Below are positions 12,403 to 22,563 of a stretch of 64,000 bases of DNA, piece after piece. The notes under the pieces were generated by a model that saw only the letters and a program-made list of their open reading frames with translations, was not told the DNA's origin and made no database searches. The translations under genes were made by a program, and so were the position numbers. How positions within the stretch are numbered: position 1 is the first letter of the stretch; the number at the start of each line of letters is the position of its first letter. Source of the DNA: Lactiplantibacillus daowaiensis (GTDB taxonomy: Bacteria > Bacillota > Bacilli > Lactobacillales > Lactobacillaceae); NCBI RefSeq assembly GCF_005405085.1, contig NZ_BJDJ01000005.1, forward strand, positions 1 through 64,000, in the 5' to 3' direction.

Positions 12403-13407
12403 ATGGCAGTTTTAGTTTTAGGTGGGGCGGGCTATATTGGCTCACACGCAGTTGATCGGTTAATTGCAAAAGGGTACGACGTTGCCGTCGTTGACAATTT
12501 GGTGACTGGTCATCGGGCTGCGGTAAATGATCAAGCACGGTTTTATGAAGGTGATGTCCGTGATAGCGACTTTTTGAATCAAGTCTTTGATCAAGAAGAT
12601 ATCGAAGGGGTTATTCATTTCGCGGCCTTTTCAATCGTGCCAGAATCGATGAAAAATCCATTGAAGTACTTTGATAACAACACGGCCGGCATGGTCAAGT
12701 TGCTCGAAGTCATGGCCAAACATGATGTGAAACGGATCGTCTTCTCATCAACCGCGGCGACTTACGGTGAACCTAAGCAAATCCCAATCAAAGAAACTGA
12801 TCCACAAGTGCCAACGAATCCTTACGGTGAAAGTAAACTCGCCATGGAAAAAATCATGCACTGGTCAGATATTGCGTACGGTATCAAGTTTATTGCCTTA
12901 CGCTACTTCAATGTCGCAGGTGCCAAACCTGATGGCAGTATCGGTGAAGATCATCATCCTGAAACTCACTTGGTCCCAATTATTCTCCAAGTTGCGGCGG
13001 GTGAACGTGAACAATTACAAATTTTTGGGGACGATTATCCAACCCCCGATGGCACCAACGTTCGGGACTATGTCCATGTTGTCGACTTAGCGGATGCTCA
13101 TATCTTGGCTTTGGAATACTTGAAGCAAGGTCATGACAGTGAAGCCTTCAACTTAGGGTCTTCAACTGGATTCTCTAACAAGCAAATGTTGGATGCAGCC
13201 CGCGAAGTTACCGGGCAACCGATTCCAGCGGTCATGGCACCACGGCGTGCCGGTGACCCAAGTACCTTAGTTGCGGCTAGTGATAAAGCCCGCAACGTCT
13301 TAGGATGGGACCCGCAATATGACGATGTCAAAGAAATCATCAAGACGGCATGGAACTGGAAACAGAGTCATCCCGCTGGCTATGATGATCGAGGAGGCCA
13401 AGCCTAA
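12403..13407 (+). CDS. galE: UDP-glucose 4-epimerase
   Basis: A 334-aa NAD-dependent short-chain dehydrogenase/reductase that interconverts UDP-galactose and UDP-glucose. The Rossmann motif G-G-A-G-Y-I-G-S-H is near residues 6-14 and the catalytic Y-G-E-S-K near 142-146. RBS AGGAGG precedes ATG. A small UUCG-loop hairpin (12346-12359) lies in the galK-galE gap. The stop codon overlaps the galT start by one base (TAATG), implying translational coupling. Confidence 0.96.
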   Translation: MAVLVLGGAGYIGSHAVDRLIAKGYDVAVVDNLVTGHRAAVNDQARFYEGDVRDSDFLNQVFDQEDIEGVIHFAAFSIVPESMKNPLKYFDNNTAGMVKLLEVMAKHDVKRIVFSSTAATYGEPKQIPIKETDPQVPTNPYGESKLAMEKIMHWSDIAYGIKFIALRYFNVAGAKPDGSIGEDHHPETHLVPIILQVAAGEREQLQIFGDDYPTPDGTNVRDYVHVVDLADAHILALEYLKQGHDSEAFNLGSSTGFSNKQMLDAAREVTGQPIPAVMAPRRAGDPSTLVAASDKARNVLGWDPQYDDVKEIIKTAWNWKQSHPAGYDDRGGQA

Positions 13408-14873
13408 TGACAAGTGTTGATCAATTTGTAAAGGCCGTCATCGCTTCGGCGTCACCCTATACTGAACTTGACCAAATCTATATCCATAATCGGATTTTAG
13501 GTTTAATCGGCGATGATGCCCCCGTGGCGTCAGTTGATGATCAACTCACAAGTTTAAATGACGCTTTAGTTCAAACGGCGATTCAAAATGGCAAGATTGA
13601 AGATACGCCATCGGCCAAAGAAATCTTAGCCGATCAATTGATGGATTTAGTGACACCACTACCATCAACCTTGAATCAAACATTTTGGAACAAGTATCAA
13701 ACGAGTCCGGAAACTGCAACGGATTACTTCTATCAATTAAGCAAAGCTAACGACTACATCAAGACGCGGGCGATTGCGAAAAATGTGGTTTTCCCTGCTA
13801 AGACTGATTTTGGCGATTTAGAAATCACCATTAATTTATCGAAGCCCGAAAAGGATCCTAAAGCGATCGCAGCGGCTCGTAATCAACCCCAAGATGGCTA
13901 TCCATTATGCCAACTCTGTATGCAAAATGAAGGCTACTTAGGTCGCTTAGGTTATCCCGCCCGGAGTAATCATCGGATTATTCGCTTAACGCTAGGTGGC
14001 GACACTTGGGGCTTCCAATATTCGCCATATGCTTATTTTAATGAACACTCGATTTTCTTAGATCAAGTGCATCGGCCAATGGTCATTAACCGGCAAACTT
14101 TCAGTAACTTATTGGAAATCGTCAAGCAATTTCCACATTACTTTGTCGGCAGTAACGCGGATTTGCCGATCGTCGGTGGGTCAATGTTGTCACATGAACA
14201 TTATCAAGGTGGCCGGCATGTCTTCCCAATGATGAAGGCACCGATTGCGCGTAAACTTGATTTGGGTATCGCTAATGTTGAGGCAGGAATCGTTAAATGG
14301 CCAATGTCAACGATTCGGTTGACTAGCGATGACCAAGTGGCATTGCTTGATGCAGCCACTAAGATTCACAATGTGTGGATGAATTACTCAGATGAACAAG
14401 TCGATGTTCGGGCTTATACCGATAATGTCCGGCATCATACGACGACGCCGATTGCACGCAAAGTGGGCGACCAATATGTGTTAGATTTGGTCTTGCGTGA
14501 CAATCAAACGTCAACGACTTATCCCGATGGCATCTTCCATCCACATCAAGATGTCCAACATATTAAGAAAGAAAATATTGGTTTGATCGAAGTGATGGGC
14601 CGGGCCATCTTACCAGCACGACTCAAGACCGAACTGCAAGAGGTTGCAAATTATCTCTTAGGCCGTCATAATCAGATGGTGGCGATGCATCAACCTTGGG
14701 CTGATGCGCTAAAGGCACAGTATGACATCACGCCAGACAATGTGCATGACATTGTGGATCGTGAAGTCGGCAACGTCTTTGCACGGGTCTTAGCGGATGC
14801 CGGTGTCTTCAAGTGGGATGCCGAAGGTGAAGCGGCGTTTGACCGCTTTGTCACGGCCGTTAAAGCTGATTAA
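13407..14873 (+). CDS. galT: UTP/UDP-glucose-hexose-1-phosphate uridylyltransferase
   Basis: A 488-aa GalT of the Gram-positive class, transferring uridylyl to galactose-1-phosphate. N- and C-terminal GalT domains are recognisable, including C-x-x-C in L-C-Q-L-C-M-Q-N-E-G-Y-L-G-R (about 169-182), the S-H-E-H-Y-Q-G-G-R-H block (about 259-268) and a histidine-rich V-R-H-H-T-T-T-P stretch. Its start overlaps galE and it is followed by a hairpin before galR. Confidence 0.95.
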   Translation: MTSVDQFVKAVIASASPYTELDQIYIHNRILGLIGDDAPVASVDDQLTSLNDALVQTAIQNGKIEDTPSAKEILADQLMDLVTPLPSTLNQTFWNKYQTSPETATDYFYQLSKANDYIKTRAIAKNVVFPAKTDFGDLEITINLSKPEKDPKAIAAARNQPQDGYPLCQLCMQNEGYLGRLGYPARSNHRIIRLTLGGDTWGFQYSPYAYFNEHSIFLDQVHRPMVINRQTFSNLLEIVKQFPHYFVGSNADLPIVGGSMLSHEHYQGGRHVFPMMKAPIARKLDLGIANVEAGIVKWPMSTIRLTSDDQVALLDAATKIHNVWMNYSDEQVDVRAYTDNVRHHTTTPIARKVGDQYVLDLVLRDNQTSTTYPDGIFHPHQDVQHIKKENIGLIEVMGRAILPARLKTELQEVANYLLGRHNQMVAMHQPWADALKAQYDITPDNVHDIVDREVGNVFARVLADAGVFKWDAEGEAAFDRFVTAVKAD

Positions 14874-14883
14874 ATCGCATTAG

Positions 14884-14913
14884 TAATCCCAGCTTTTGTC
14901 AAAGCTGGGATTA
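14884..14913 (+). terminator. Hairpin after galT, weak terminator or processing site
   Basis: Perfect 13-bp stem (14884-14896 with 14901-14913) without a T-run, so some read-through into galR is likely. Confidence 0.5.
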
Positions 14914-14974
14914 ATGCGTACAATAAGAATAATAAAAGGAGTAGCAGGTTTTGGCGATTAGGCTGAAACGTGCG

Positions 14975-16105
<1,131 letters not shown>

Positions 16106-16115
16106 CAGTGATGTC

Positions 16116-16160
16116 AAAACGGTTGTCATGATTAACCATAATCATGACAACCGTTTTTTT
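16116..16160 (+). terminator. Terminator of the gal operon
   Basis: Perfect 19-bp stem (16116-16134 with 16139-16157), loop ACCA, followed by a T-run. Confidence 0.92.
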
Positions 16161-16333
16161 ATGCAGTCAGAATAAAAGATATTTAAGTTGAATGAAAGAT
16201 AGTTTTGGAATAGCAAAGGTGTTAAACTAAATAAAACTAACGGTTTAAAACTGGGGTACGTGACGGTAATAATTTCGGGGATTGATGATTAAAATCTGTA
16301 ATTATGCACACTAGAAAGAATGGAAGACAGCTA

Positions 16334-17731
16334 ATGAAAGTAGTGATTGTGGGCAGTACGCATGCCGGCACCGCCGCCGCCAAGCAAATCTTAACTCGGC
16401 ATCCGGAAACGGCGGTAACGGTCTATGAACGACACGACAATATTTCGTTTGTGTCGAGTGGGATTTATTTATATTTAACGGGGAAAATTGATCGTCTTGA
16501 AGATATGTTTTATGCGTCACCCGAGGATTTAGTTAAATTAGGGGCCACGGTGCGTACGCAACATAATGTCTTACGAATCGATACCGCGCACAAGCAACTA
16601 CAAGTCGCGGATATGCAAACAGGACGAGTCTTTGAAGATACGTATGATAAGTTGATCATGACGACCGGCTCATCGGTGGCGGTGCCCCCAATCATCGGCA
16701 TCGATCAGGCTAATGTCTTGTTATGCAAAAATTATCAACAAGCGCAAGAAATCTATGCGACGGCTAAAGATCACCACCATATTGCCATTATTGGTGCGGG
16801 CTATATGGGGACTGAATTAGCCGAGAGTTACGCTGAAACAGACCATGAAGTGTCGTTGTTTCAATCGCATGGTCATATTTTAAACAACTATATCGGTGAT
16901 GAGTTGTCTGATCGTGCCGTCCAATTATTACGCGATCAAGGCGTGCATGTGCATTTGAATCAACGGGTTACTGGATTTCGCAGTGATGATGATGGTCAGG
17001 TCGTGATTGAAGGGTCGCGCGGGGAGTACCGGGCGGACTTAGCGATCGTTTGTACCGGATTTGTGCCCAATACGGAATTATTGCGCGGCCAAGTCGAGAT
17101 GGACAAGCATGGGGCCATTATCATTAATGACTATGTGCAAACGTCGAATCCGGATATTTACGCGGCTGGTGATTCCTGTGTCGTGAACTTTAATCCGACA
17201 GGCAAGCCGGCATATACGCCGCTTGCAACGAATGCATTGCGGCAAGGCGCCTTAGCTGGCATCAACGTCTTTGGCGATATTCAGCCCTATGTCGGGACCC
17301 AAGCGACGTCTGCGATGCAGTTATTTGATTATACGCTGGCAACGTCGGGGTTAACGTATGCCGCGGCCAAGCGTGATGATTTACCGATTCGACATGTGAT
17401 CTATGATGGTCCTTGGCGGCCAAAATACATGCCAAACCCGACAGAACTGATTATTGACTTGGTCTATGATTATCAGACGCGGCAAGTCTTAGGGGCGCAA
17501 TTTTGGAGTCAACATGATGTGTCGCAGTCAGCGAATACGATTTCAGTCATGATTCAAAATGGCAATACGATCGATGATTTAGCGTTTGTCGATATGTTAT
17601 TTCAACCGAATTTTGATGAACCGTTCAACTATCTGAATTTAGTTGGGCAACAAGCCGTGGAACAAGAACGGCAGCTTGGTAACGATCAACCCCGAATTAC
17701 GGCCATGGGTAATTGGCAATCAAAAAAATAA
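16334..17731 (+). CDS. NADH oxidase-like flavoprotein lacking the redox cysteine
   Basis: A 465-aa FAD/NAD(P)H pyridine nucleotide-disulfide oxidoreductase of the Nox/peroxidase/CoA-disulfide reductase group. ATG at 16334 begins the FAD motif M-K-V-V-I-V-G-S-T-H-A-G; a second Rossmann fold (I-I-G-A-G-Y-M-G-T-E) binds NADH, and a C-terminal dimerisation domain follows. The redox-active Cys42 of the family is serine here (F-V-S-S-G-I; S41-S42). The paralogue at 43922-45265 keeps Cys42. Cys42Ser forms of Nox are known to give H2O2 instead of water, so altered chemistry is inferred. It stands alone after the gal operon with its own terminator. Confidence 0.85.
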   Translation: MKVVIVGSTHAGTAAAKQILTRHPETAVTVYERHDNISFVSSGIYLYLTGKIDRLEDMFYASPEDLVKLGATVRTQHNVLRIDTAHKQLQVADMQTGRVFEDTYDKLIMTTGSSVAVPPIIGIDQANVLLCKNYQQAQEIYATAKDHHHIAIIGAGYMGTELAESYAETDHEVSLFQSHGHILNNYIGDELSDRAVQLLRDQGVHVHLNQRVTGFRSDDDGQVVIEGSRGEYRADLAIVCTGFVPNTELLRGQVEMDKHGAIIINDYVQTSNPDIYAAGDSCVVNFNPTGKPAYTPLATNALRQGALAGINVFGDIQPYVGTQATSAMQLFDYTLATSGLTYAAAKRDDLPIRHVIYDGPWRPKYMPNPTELIIDLVYDYQTRQVLGAQFWSQHDVSQSANTISVMIQNGNTIDDLAFVDMLFQPNFDEPFNYLNLVGQQAVEQERQLGNDQPRITAMGNWQSKK

Positions 17732-17738
17732 GTCACTT

Positions 17739-17769
17739 AACGATCAGCAAAATTTGTTGGTCGTTTTTT
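17739..17769 (+). terminator. Terminator of the Nox-like gene
   Basis: Stem of about 11 bp with G-U pairs (AACGATCAGCA against TGTTGGTCGTT) followed by TTTTTT. Confidence 0.75.
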
Positions 17770-18001
17770 GATAAGTTTAAGCTGAATCAGCATAACTTAT
17801 AAATTAAACAAAAATAGATTTAACTAGTGAAACTTAATTTAATTTGGGACTACTGATGATTGATAATAACGGGAGACTTTTCATCTTGATTAGTTTAAAA
17901 AGCATGCCGCGGTGGCGATGATTGCGGTTAAGGTACGATTAGCTTAAACTTAAACCAACCAAACTAACGGGTACTTAAGCCGGTTTGGGGTGGAGGGGTA
18001 A

Positions 18002-18787
18002 ATGATGAAACGTAAACAGTGGTTATTAATGGTTGTCGCGCTAGTGGCCGTGGGCACTTTAGCTGGTTGTGGGTCTGGCAGTAGTGTTACCAGTGGCAGT
18101 GGTCATACGAAAGCTACCGCGCAAACTACCAGTAGCAGTACCAGCAGTGAGTCTAAGTTGACTAAGGATGAGGCCATTTTAAAGACAGCCCAACAGTTAA
18201 ATGTGGATGGTAAATATAAACAGTCCAATAAAAAACTGAGTGCGATCGATTTGGCTGACTTGAGTAAAAAAGGGTTTGAAAGTTTAAAAACCGAATTTTT
18301 TGCGTTGCAAAAGAGTAATGACAAGTTTTTACTTAAGCAAAGTAAAAGTAATCGCCATCAAGCGGCCACGACCAAGAGTGGGGTGGCAACGACTAAGACG
18401 ACAACGCCCGCAACTAACCATAGCTTTGACAGTTATAGTAAGTTTGTTGGGGACTACACCTTTTATAACTATGACAGTGACCGGCTGCAGTCAGATCTCA
18501 CGATTGCATCTGACGGCACGGTGACGCAAAACAACAATGACGGGACGGCCTTTTATGGCACGGCGACGATCAAAGCCTCCAGTGCGACCGGTATTTTATC
18601 GTATGACGTCACCACTGACACGAATAAAACGAAATCAATTAGTGCTAATGTGGAAGTCGATGTCGTCTGGGACAGCGATAATGAACACGAAACTTATTAT
18701 GGTTACACGTCGTATGACGGTGACAGTGTTTTGACTGATGGGAAAACGTATCAAGGCGACTTGGTCAATGAAGTTTGGATCAAATAA
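18002..18787 (+). CDS. Putative lipoprotein of unknown function
   Basis: A 261-aa exported lipoprotein: charged n-region M-M-K-R-K-Q, hydrophobic core and lipobox L-A-G-C (about residues 20-23). A Ser/Thr-rich tether follows (about 25-55), then a Lys-rich helical part (about 58-115). A C-terminal region (about 140-261) with alternating hydrophobic and Asp/Tyr/Thr residues looks like a beta-barrel or sandwich. Function is not recognised. RBS GGTGGAGGGG precedes an ATG pair (18002/18005). It may be linked with the following lipoprotein, but a terminator separates them. The preceding ~230-bp gap holds only weak promoter-like sequence. Confidence 0.75.
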   Translation: MMKRKQWLLMVVALVAVGTLAGCGSGSSVTSGSGHTKATAQTTSSSTSSESKLTKDEAILKTAQQLNVDGKYKQSNKKLSAIDLADLSKKGFESLKTEFFALQKSNDKFLLKQSKSNRHQAATTKSGVATTKTTTPATNHSFDSYSKFVGDYTFYNYDSDRLQSDLTIASDGTVTQNNNDGTAFYGTATIKASSATGILSYDVTTDTNKTKSISANVEVDVVWDSDNEHETYYGYTSYDGDSVLTDGKTYQGDLVNEVWIK

Positions 18788-18793
18788 TGACTG

Positions 18794-18822
18794 GCACGTG
18801 GCAAAAGGCCACGTGCTTTTTT
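18794..18822 (+). terminator. Terminator between the two lipoprotein genes
   Basis: Perfect 9-bp stem GCACGTGGC/GCCACGTGC, 5-nt loop, T6. Confidence 0.85.
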
Positions 18823-18841
18823 GACTTGAGGAGGGGGACAC

Positions 18842-19789
18842 ATGCGACGAGACCAAAGGTTAGTGCTGCTGGGAAGTGGGTTACTAGTGGTGGGTTTATT
18901 AGCGAGTTGTCAGGCAGCTCAGTCGTCTGGGCCGAAACACCAAACGACCAAGACGGTCACGGTGAAAAAGGTGTCGTCATCAGTGACCACGCCAACTAGG
19001 CCCCAATTGCCATTTAAGCAGCTCGTTGCTAAAACGCTGGGACCAATCAAAGGGCAATCAGCAGTGGCGATTCAAACCACGACTGGGCAAACATATTACT
19101 GGCATAACCGTCAACAAAAAGCTGCGAGCGTAATCAAACTATTTATTTTAGCGACGGTGTATCAGCAAGTCGTTGATAAAACGTTGCGCTTAGATACCAC
19201 GTATACGTTAAAAGCGCGTGATAAAGTTGGTGGGACGGGAAACTTACAAGCCCAAGCAGTTGGGACGCCAGTGACTTATCGAGCGTTAGTCAAAGCGATG
19301 ATGACGGTGAGCGATAATACGGCCACTAACATTCTGATTCGCGCCGTTGGGGGCCGAACGGTAGTCAATCGAGAAATCGCGCGACTTGGCGCGACCAAGA
19401 CGCGGTTGAATCGGTTGATGATGGATCAAACGGCACTAGCAGCTGGGCGCGACAATGTCACGTCAGTGGGTGACTTAAGTCGAGTTCTGATGCGGCTTTG
19501 GCATCATCGCTTGATTTCACCAGCGGCTGATACGGCAATGCTGAACTTAATGGCGGCTAATACGAATCATCAAAAATTACCGCGCTTAGTCAGTTCACAG
19601 CTGAAAGTTTATAATAAAACCGGTGAATTTGACACGTATGGCGTGGAAAATGATGCGGCGATTTTGGCCAAGGGGCGGCGGGCCATCGTTGTGGTGGCCT
19701 TATCACAAGGGGGGACCTTGGCCCAACAACTGCCGGCGATGAATCAACTTGGCCATCAAGTGACAACCACTTACTTCCATAAAGAATAA
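18842..19789 (+). CDS. Class A beta-lactamase-like serine hydrolase (lipoprotein)
   Basis: A 315-aa membrane-anchored protein: signal peptide with lipobox L-A-S-C, a Ser/Thr linker, then a beta-lactamase/transpeptidase fold. Catalytic motifs are S96-V-I-K99 (SxxK), S157-D-N159 and K259-T-G261. The family's deacylating Glu (ExxLN) aligns with Lys in K-T-R-L-N, so efficient beta-lactam hydrolysis is unlikely; a peptidoglycan-related or PBP-like role is inferred. RBS GAGGAGGGGG is strong. A terminator separates it from the upstream lipoprotein, so coexpression is uncertain. Confidence 0.82.
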   Translation: MRRDQRLVLLGSGLLVVGLLASCQAAQSSGPKHQTTKTVTVKKVSSSVTTPTRPQLPFKQLVAKTLGPIKGQSAVAIQTTTGQTYYWHNRQQKAASVIKLFILATVYQQVVDKTLRLDTTYTLKARDKVGGTGNLQAQAVGTPVTYRALVKAMMTVSDNTATNILIRAVGGRTVVNREIARLGATKTRLNRLMMDQTALAAGRDNVTSVGDLSRVLMRLWHHRLISPAADTAMLNLMAANTNHQKLPRLVSSQLKVYNKTGEFDTYGVENDAAILAKGRRAIVVVALSQGGTLAQQLPAMNQLGHQVTTTYFHKE

Positions 19790-19845
19790 AAAATGCGACG
19801 CGACTAGCCCACAACTGAATTCAGAGTGGTGTTGCGTCGCATTTT
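19790..19845. terminator. Terminator after the serine hydrolase
   Basis: A 12-bp perfect outer stem (AAAATGCGACGC with GCGTCGCATTTT) with a partly paired interior. Confidence 0.8.
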
Positions 19846-19886
19846 GCATTAGACTGAGAACATCATCTAACACGGAGGTCGTCGTA

Positions 19887-20414
19887 ATGGCTTATATCAC
19901 GAAAAAGAAAATTGCCCAAGCTTTTCAACAAGTCGTCTTAGCCAAGGGCTTTGAGCGGACTTCAGTGACGGCGGTGATGGATACTGCTCACTTACGGCGG
20001 CAGACATTTTACGATTATTTTCAAGATAAATATGAATTATTAGCTTGGTTTATCGATGATACGATGACCGAAACTGTTGAGCATAACTTGAACTATCTCA
20101 AGTGGCCCGAAATCATTAAACTCGTTTGTTATGAATTAGATGCTAATCGGCAATTTTATGCGGAATGTATCAATACGCAACACGAAATCGATGTGACCGC
20201 GTTGATTGCTAATCACTTGGCCTACTTGGTCACACATTTAACGCCAGCCTGCGCTGATGTGCAAGCGGCGGATGCCTTGATCTGGTTATTATGTCTAGGA
20301 ATTGCGCAGTCATTAGTCCACAATATTACGACCAATCATCCGGAAGACTATGAACAGTTAGCTGGTGCAGCTTTAACGGCGATTCAAATGACCTTGCAGA
20401 TGCTAACTAATTAG
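19887..20414 (+). CDS. dhaS: TetR-family activator of dihydroxyacetone kinase genes (DhaS-like)
   Basis: A 175-aa TetR-type regulator with an N-terminal HTH (R-T-S-V-T-A-V-M-D-T-A-H-L-R-R-Q-T-F-Y-D, about 24-43) and an all-helical C-terminal part. In Lactococcus, DhaS with the co-activator DhaQ switches on the dha operon in response to dihydroxyacetone. Here dhaQ is convergent with an 8-nt overlap, and dhaKLM follows on the other side with a DhaS-like inverted repeat. The assignment rests on this context plus family resemblance. RBS GGAGG lies before ATG. Confidence 0.85.
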   Translation: MAYITKKKIAQAFQQVVLAKGFERTSVTAVMDTAHLRRQTFYDYFQDKYELLAWFIDDTMTETVEHNLNYLKWPEIIKLVCYELDANRQFYAECINTQHEIDVTALIANHLAYLVTHLTPACADVQAADALIWLLCLGIAQSLVHNITTNHPEDYEQLAGAALTAIQMTLQMLTN

Positions 20415-21396
20415 GCCAAGCCGGTGTTTGAACTGGTAAATTCAGGGCGGTTAACCAATCCGGATCAGCTAGCTGCAGCATGGTTAGCGATAAGCCATGC
20501 ATCCCGTTAGAGGTCAAAAAGGTCCCGGCTTTGTGAAAGTCTAACTGGAGTTGATTCAGCTGTAGGAGTTCATGGACATCATGGTTAAAGACCATTAGTT
20601 CTAAGGGTGGCGTGCCACCTAAGGAATTCACTAAGACCGCGTAATGATCGTTAGGTTGCCAATTGAAGTTGAGCTTTAACTTACTGATCAATTCTTGGGC
20701 CAAGCGTTCGGAAGATTGAAAGGGTTCTTTACGATAGCCGGGTTCACCGTGGATGCCGATGCCATAATAGATGTCACCGGGTTGCAGGGTAAATGACGCT
20801 TGGGCTTGACCAGGGAGTAAGGCCCCACTAGCCGCGACGCCAATTGTCTTGACCGCGGCCGTGACCTGCTTGGCCAAGGTCGTTAACATCGGGATCGTGG
20901 CGCCATTGAGGGCCGCAGCGCCTAAAATTTTGTGTACTAACACCGTCCCGGCGACCCCGCGACGGCGTTTTTTTAAGGACGCATTGTCAACTGAAATGTC
21001 GTCAGCGACTAACGCCATGCCTACTTCCCAACCAGCCGCCTGCAAAGTTGCTTGAGCTTGACCAAAGGCAGCCACGTCGGCAGGAAAGTTTTTGACAATA
21101 AAAAAGACCCGCTTTTTTTTGGTGACCGCTTGGGCGACTTTGACGATTTGGGCCGCTGTCGGGGGGGTGAAAATTGGGCCCATCACCGCGGCGGTCAGCA
21201 TGCCGCGGCCAACATAGCCCCAATGAGCCGGCGCATGGCCGCTACCACCGCCAGCAATTAAAGGCACTTGGTCGTCTTTAAACCGTTGGTCGTAACAGCC
21301 ATAGGTTTCAGGGACCCAAGTTAATTCGGGGTGGGCCCACTGAATCCCTTGGACCGCTTGGGCTAACGCTTGGTCGGGTTCATTGATAATTTGCAT
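20407..21396 (-). CDS. dhaQ: DhaK paralogue, dihydroxyacetone-sensing co-activator
   Basis: A 330-aa DhaK-fold protein starting at ATG 21396 with GGTGAG before it; a TTG at 21408 is in frame but less well spaced. The G-G-G-S-G-H motif near 52-57 and the covalent substrate His216 in G-I-H-G-E-P-G-Y-R are kept. In Lactococcus DhaQ binds dihydroxyacetone but does not replace DhaK in catalysis and instead partners DhaS. It is divergent from dhaK and shares its control region; a TATAAT -10 on the minus strand (21428-21433) is well placed. It could be a second DhaK, but the context favours DhaQ. Confidence 0.85.
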   Translation of the reverse strand: MQIINEPDQALAQAVQGIQWAHPELTWVPETYGCYDQRFKDDQVPLIAGGGSGHAPAHWGYVGRGMLTAAVMGPIFTPPTAAQIVKVAQAVTKKKRVFFIVKNFPADVAAFGQAQATLQAAGWEVGMALVADDISVDNASLKKRRRGVAGTVLVHKILGAAALNGATIPMLTTLAKQVTAAVKTIGVAASGALLPGQAQASFTLQPGDIYYGIGIHGEPGYRKEPFQSSERLAQELISKLKLNFNWQPNDHYAVLVNSLGGTPPLELMVFNHDVHELLQLNQLQLDFHKAGTFLTSNGMHGLSLTMLQLADPDWLTALNLPVQTPAWPN

Positions 21397-21467
21397 GTGG
21401 CTCACCAACTTTCAGTTATTTGCTCTCATTATACCGCACTTGGTTTATTGCCGGTGGTGGTCCAAAC

Positions 21468-21489
21468 GGACAATTTTTGCATTTTGTCC
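21468..21489. promoter_or_regulatory. Candidate DhaS operator
   Basis: GGACAATT and TTTTGTCC separated by 6 nt, giving a 22-bp site of the same architecture as the lactococcal DhaS operator. The perfect arms extend to ACGGACAA (21466-21473) and TTGTCCGT (21484-21491). Confidence 0.7.
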
Positions 21490-21496
21490 GTCGATT

Positions 21497-21511
21497 TTGT
21501 AAGCGGATTCA
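21497..21511 (+). promoter_or_regulatory. cre site (CcpA) upstream of dhaK
   Basis: TTGTAAGCGGATTCA fits the cre consensus at every fixed position. It lies between the DhaS-like operator and a TACAAT -10 element (21514-21519), predicting catabolite repression. Confidence 0.72.
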
Positions 21512-21553
21512 GCTACAATTAACTTGTAAATTCAGAAAGGATTGTGATTAAGC

Positions 21554-22549
21554 ATGAAAAAGATTATCAATGATCCAAAAGATGTCGTTCCTGAAATGGT
21601 CGATGGCCTTGTACGGGCCTATCCACAATATTTAAAGCAATTACCTGATACCGAAGCCATGGTGCGCAGCGATACGGCTTCGATGGCTGGCAAAGTCGGC
21701 ATCGTCAGTGGTGGTGGTAGTGGTCATGAACCGACCCATGCCGGTTTTGTGGGCAAAGGCATGTTGAGTGCCGCCGTTGCTGGGCAAGTCTTCACGTCAC
21801 CAACGCCTGATCAAATCTACGCCGCAATTAAGGCAGTCGATCAAGGTAAAGGGGTCTTTTTAGTCATCAAGAACTATTCTGGTGATGTGATGAACTTTGA
21901 TATGGCGAAAGATATGGCTGAAATGGATGATATCGACGTTAAATCTGTCGTCGTCGATGATGACATCGCGGTCGAAGATAGTCTTTATACGCAAGGTCGT
22001 CGGGGCGTTGCTGGTACGTTATTCATGCATAAAGTGCTGGGCGCCGCTGCTGATCAAGGCGCTAGTCTGGACGAATTAGATCAATTGGCCCAAGCGGTGT
22101 TACCACATATCAACACGATTGCGGTCGCCTTGTCAGCCGCAACCGTTCCAGAAGTGGGTAAGCCTGGTTTTGAACTCGCCGATGACGAGATTGAATACGG
22201 GGTTGGGATTCATAGTGAACCCGGCTATCGGCGCGAAAAAATCAAGCCATCAAAGGACTTAGTCGCGGAATTATTAGGCAAGCTCGATGATAGTTTGCAA
22301 CTTGATCAAAGTCATCAATATGCGGTCTTAGTCAACGGGATGGGTGCGACCCCCTTGATGGAACAATATGTCTTCAGCCATGATTTACTCGATGCTTTAG
22401 CTGAAAAGGGCATTAAACCAGCCTTTATGAAAGTCGGTAGTTATATGACGTCGATTGAAATGGCTGGAATCTCCTTAACGATTTTTGACTTAACTGATGC
22501 GAAATGGCTCGATTATTTGAACTATCCAGTTGAAACGATTGCTTGGTAG
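21554..22549 (+). CDS. dhaK: Dihydroxyacetone kinase subunit DhaK
   Basis: A 331-aa substrate-binding subunit of the PEP-dependent dihydroxyacetone kinase. It holds dihydroxyacetone covalently through His220 in G-I-H-S-E-P-G-Y-R-R and accepts phosphate from DhaL-bound ATP. The G-G-G-S-G-H-E-P-T-H motif is near residues 54-63. RBS AGAAAGGA precedes ATG. It is the first gene of dhaK-dhaL-dhaM-glpF. The promoter has TACAAT but no good -35 element, which suits activator dependence. Confidence 0.95.
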   Translation: MKKIINDPKDVVPEMVDGLVRAYPQYLKQLPDTEAMVRSDTASMAGKVGIVSGGGSGHEPTHAGFVGKGMLSAAVAGQVFTSPTPDQIYAAIKAVDQGKGVFLVIKNYSGDVMNFDMAKDMAEMDDIDVKSVVVDDDIAVEDSLYTQGRRGVAGTLFMHKVLGAAADQGASLDELDQLAQAVLPHINTIAVALSAATVPEVGKPGFELADDEIEYGVGIHSEPGYRREKIKPSKDLVAELLGKLDDSLQLDQSHQYAVLVNGMGATPLMEQYVFSHDLLDALAEKGIKPAFMKVGSYMTSIEMAGISLTIFDLTDAKWLDYLNYPVETIAW

Positions 22550-22563
22550 AAAGGACGATGCAA

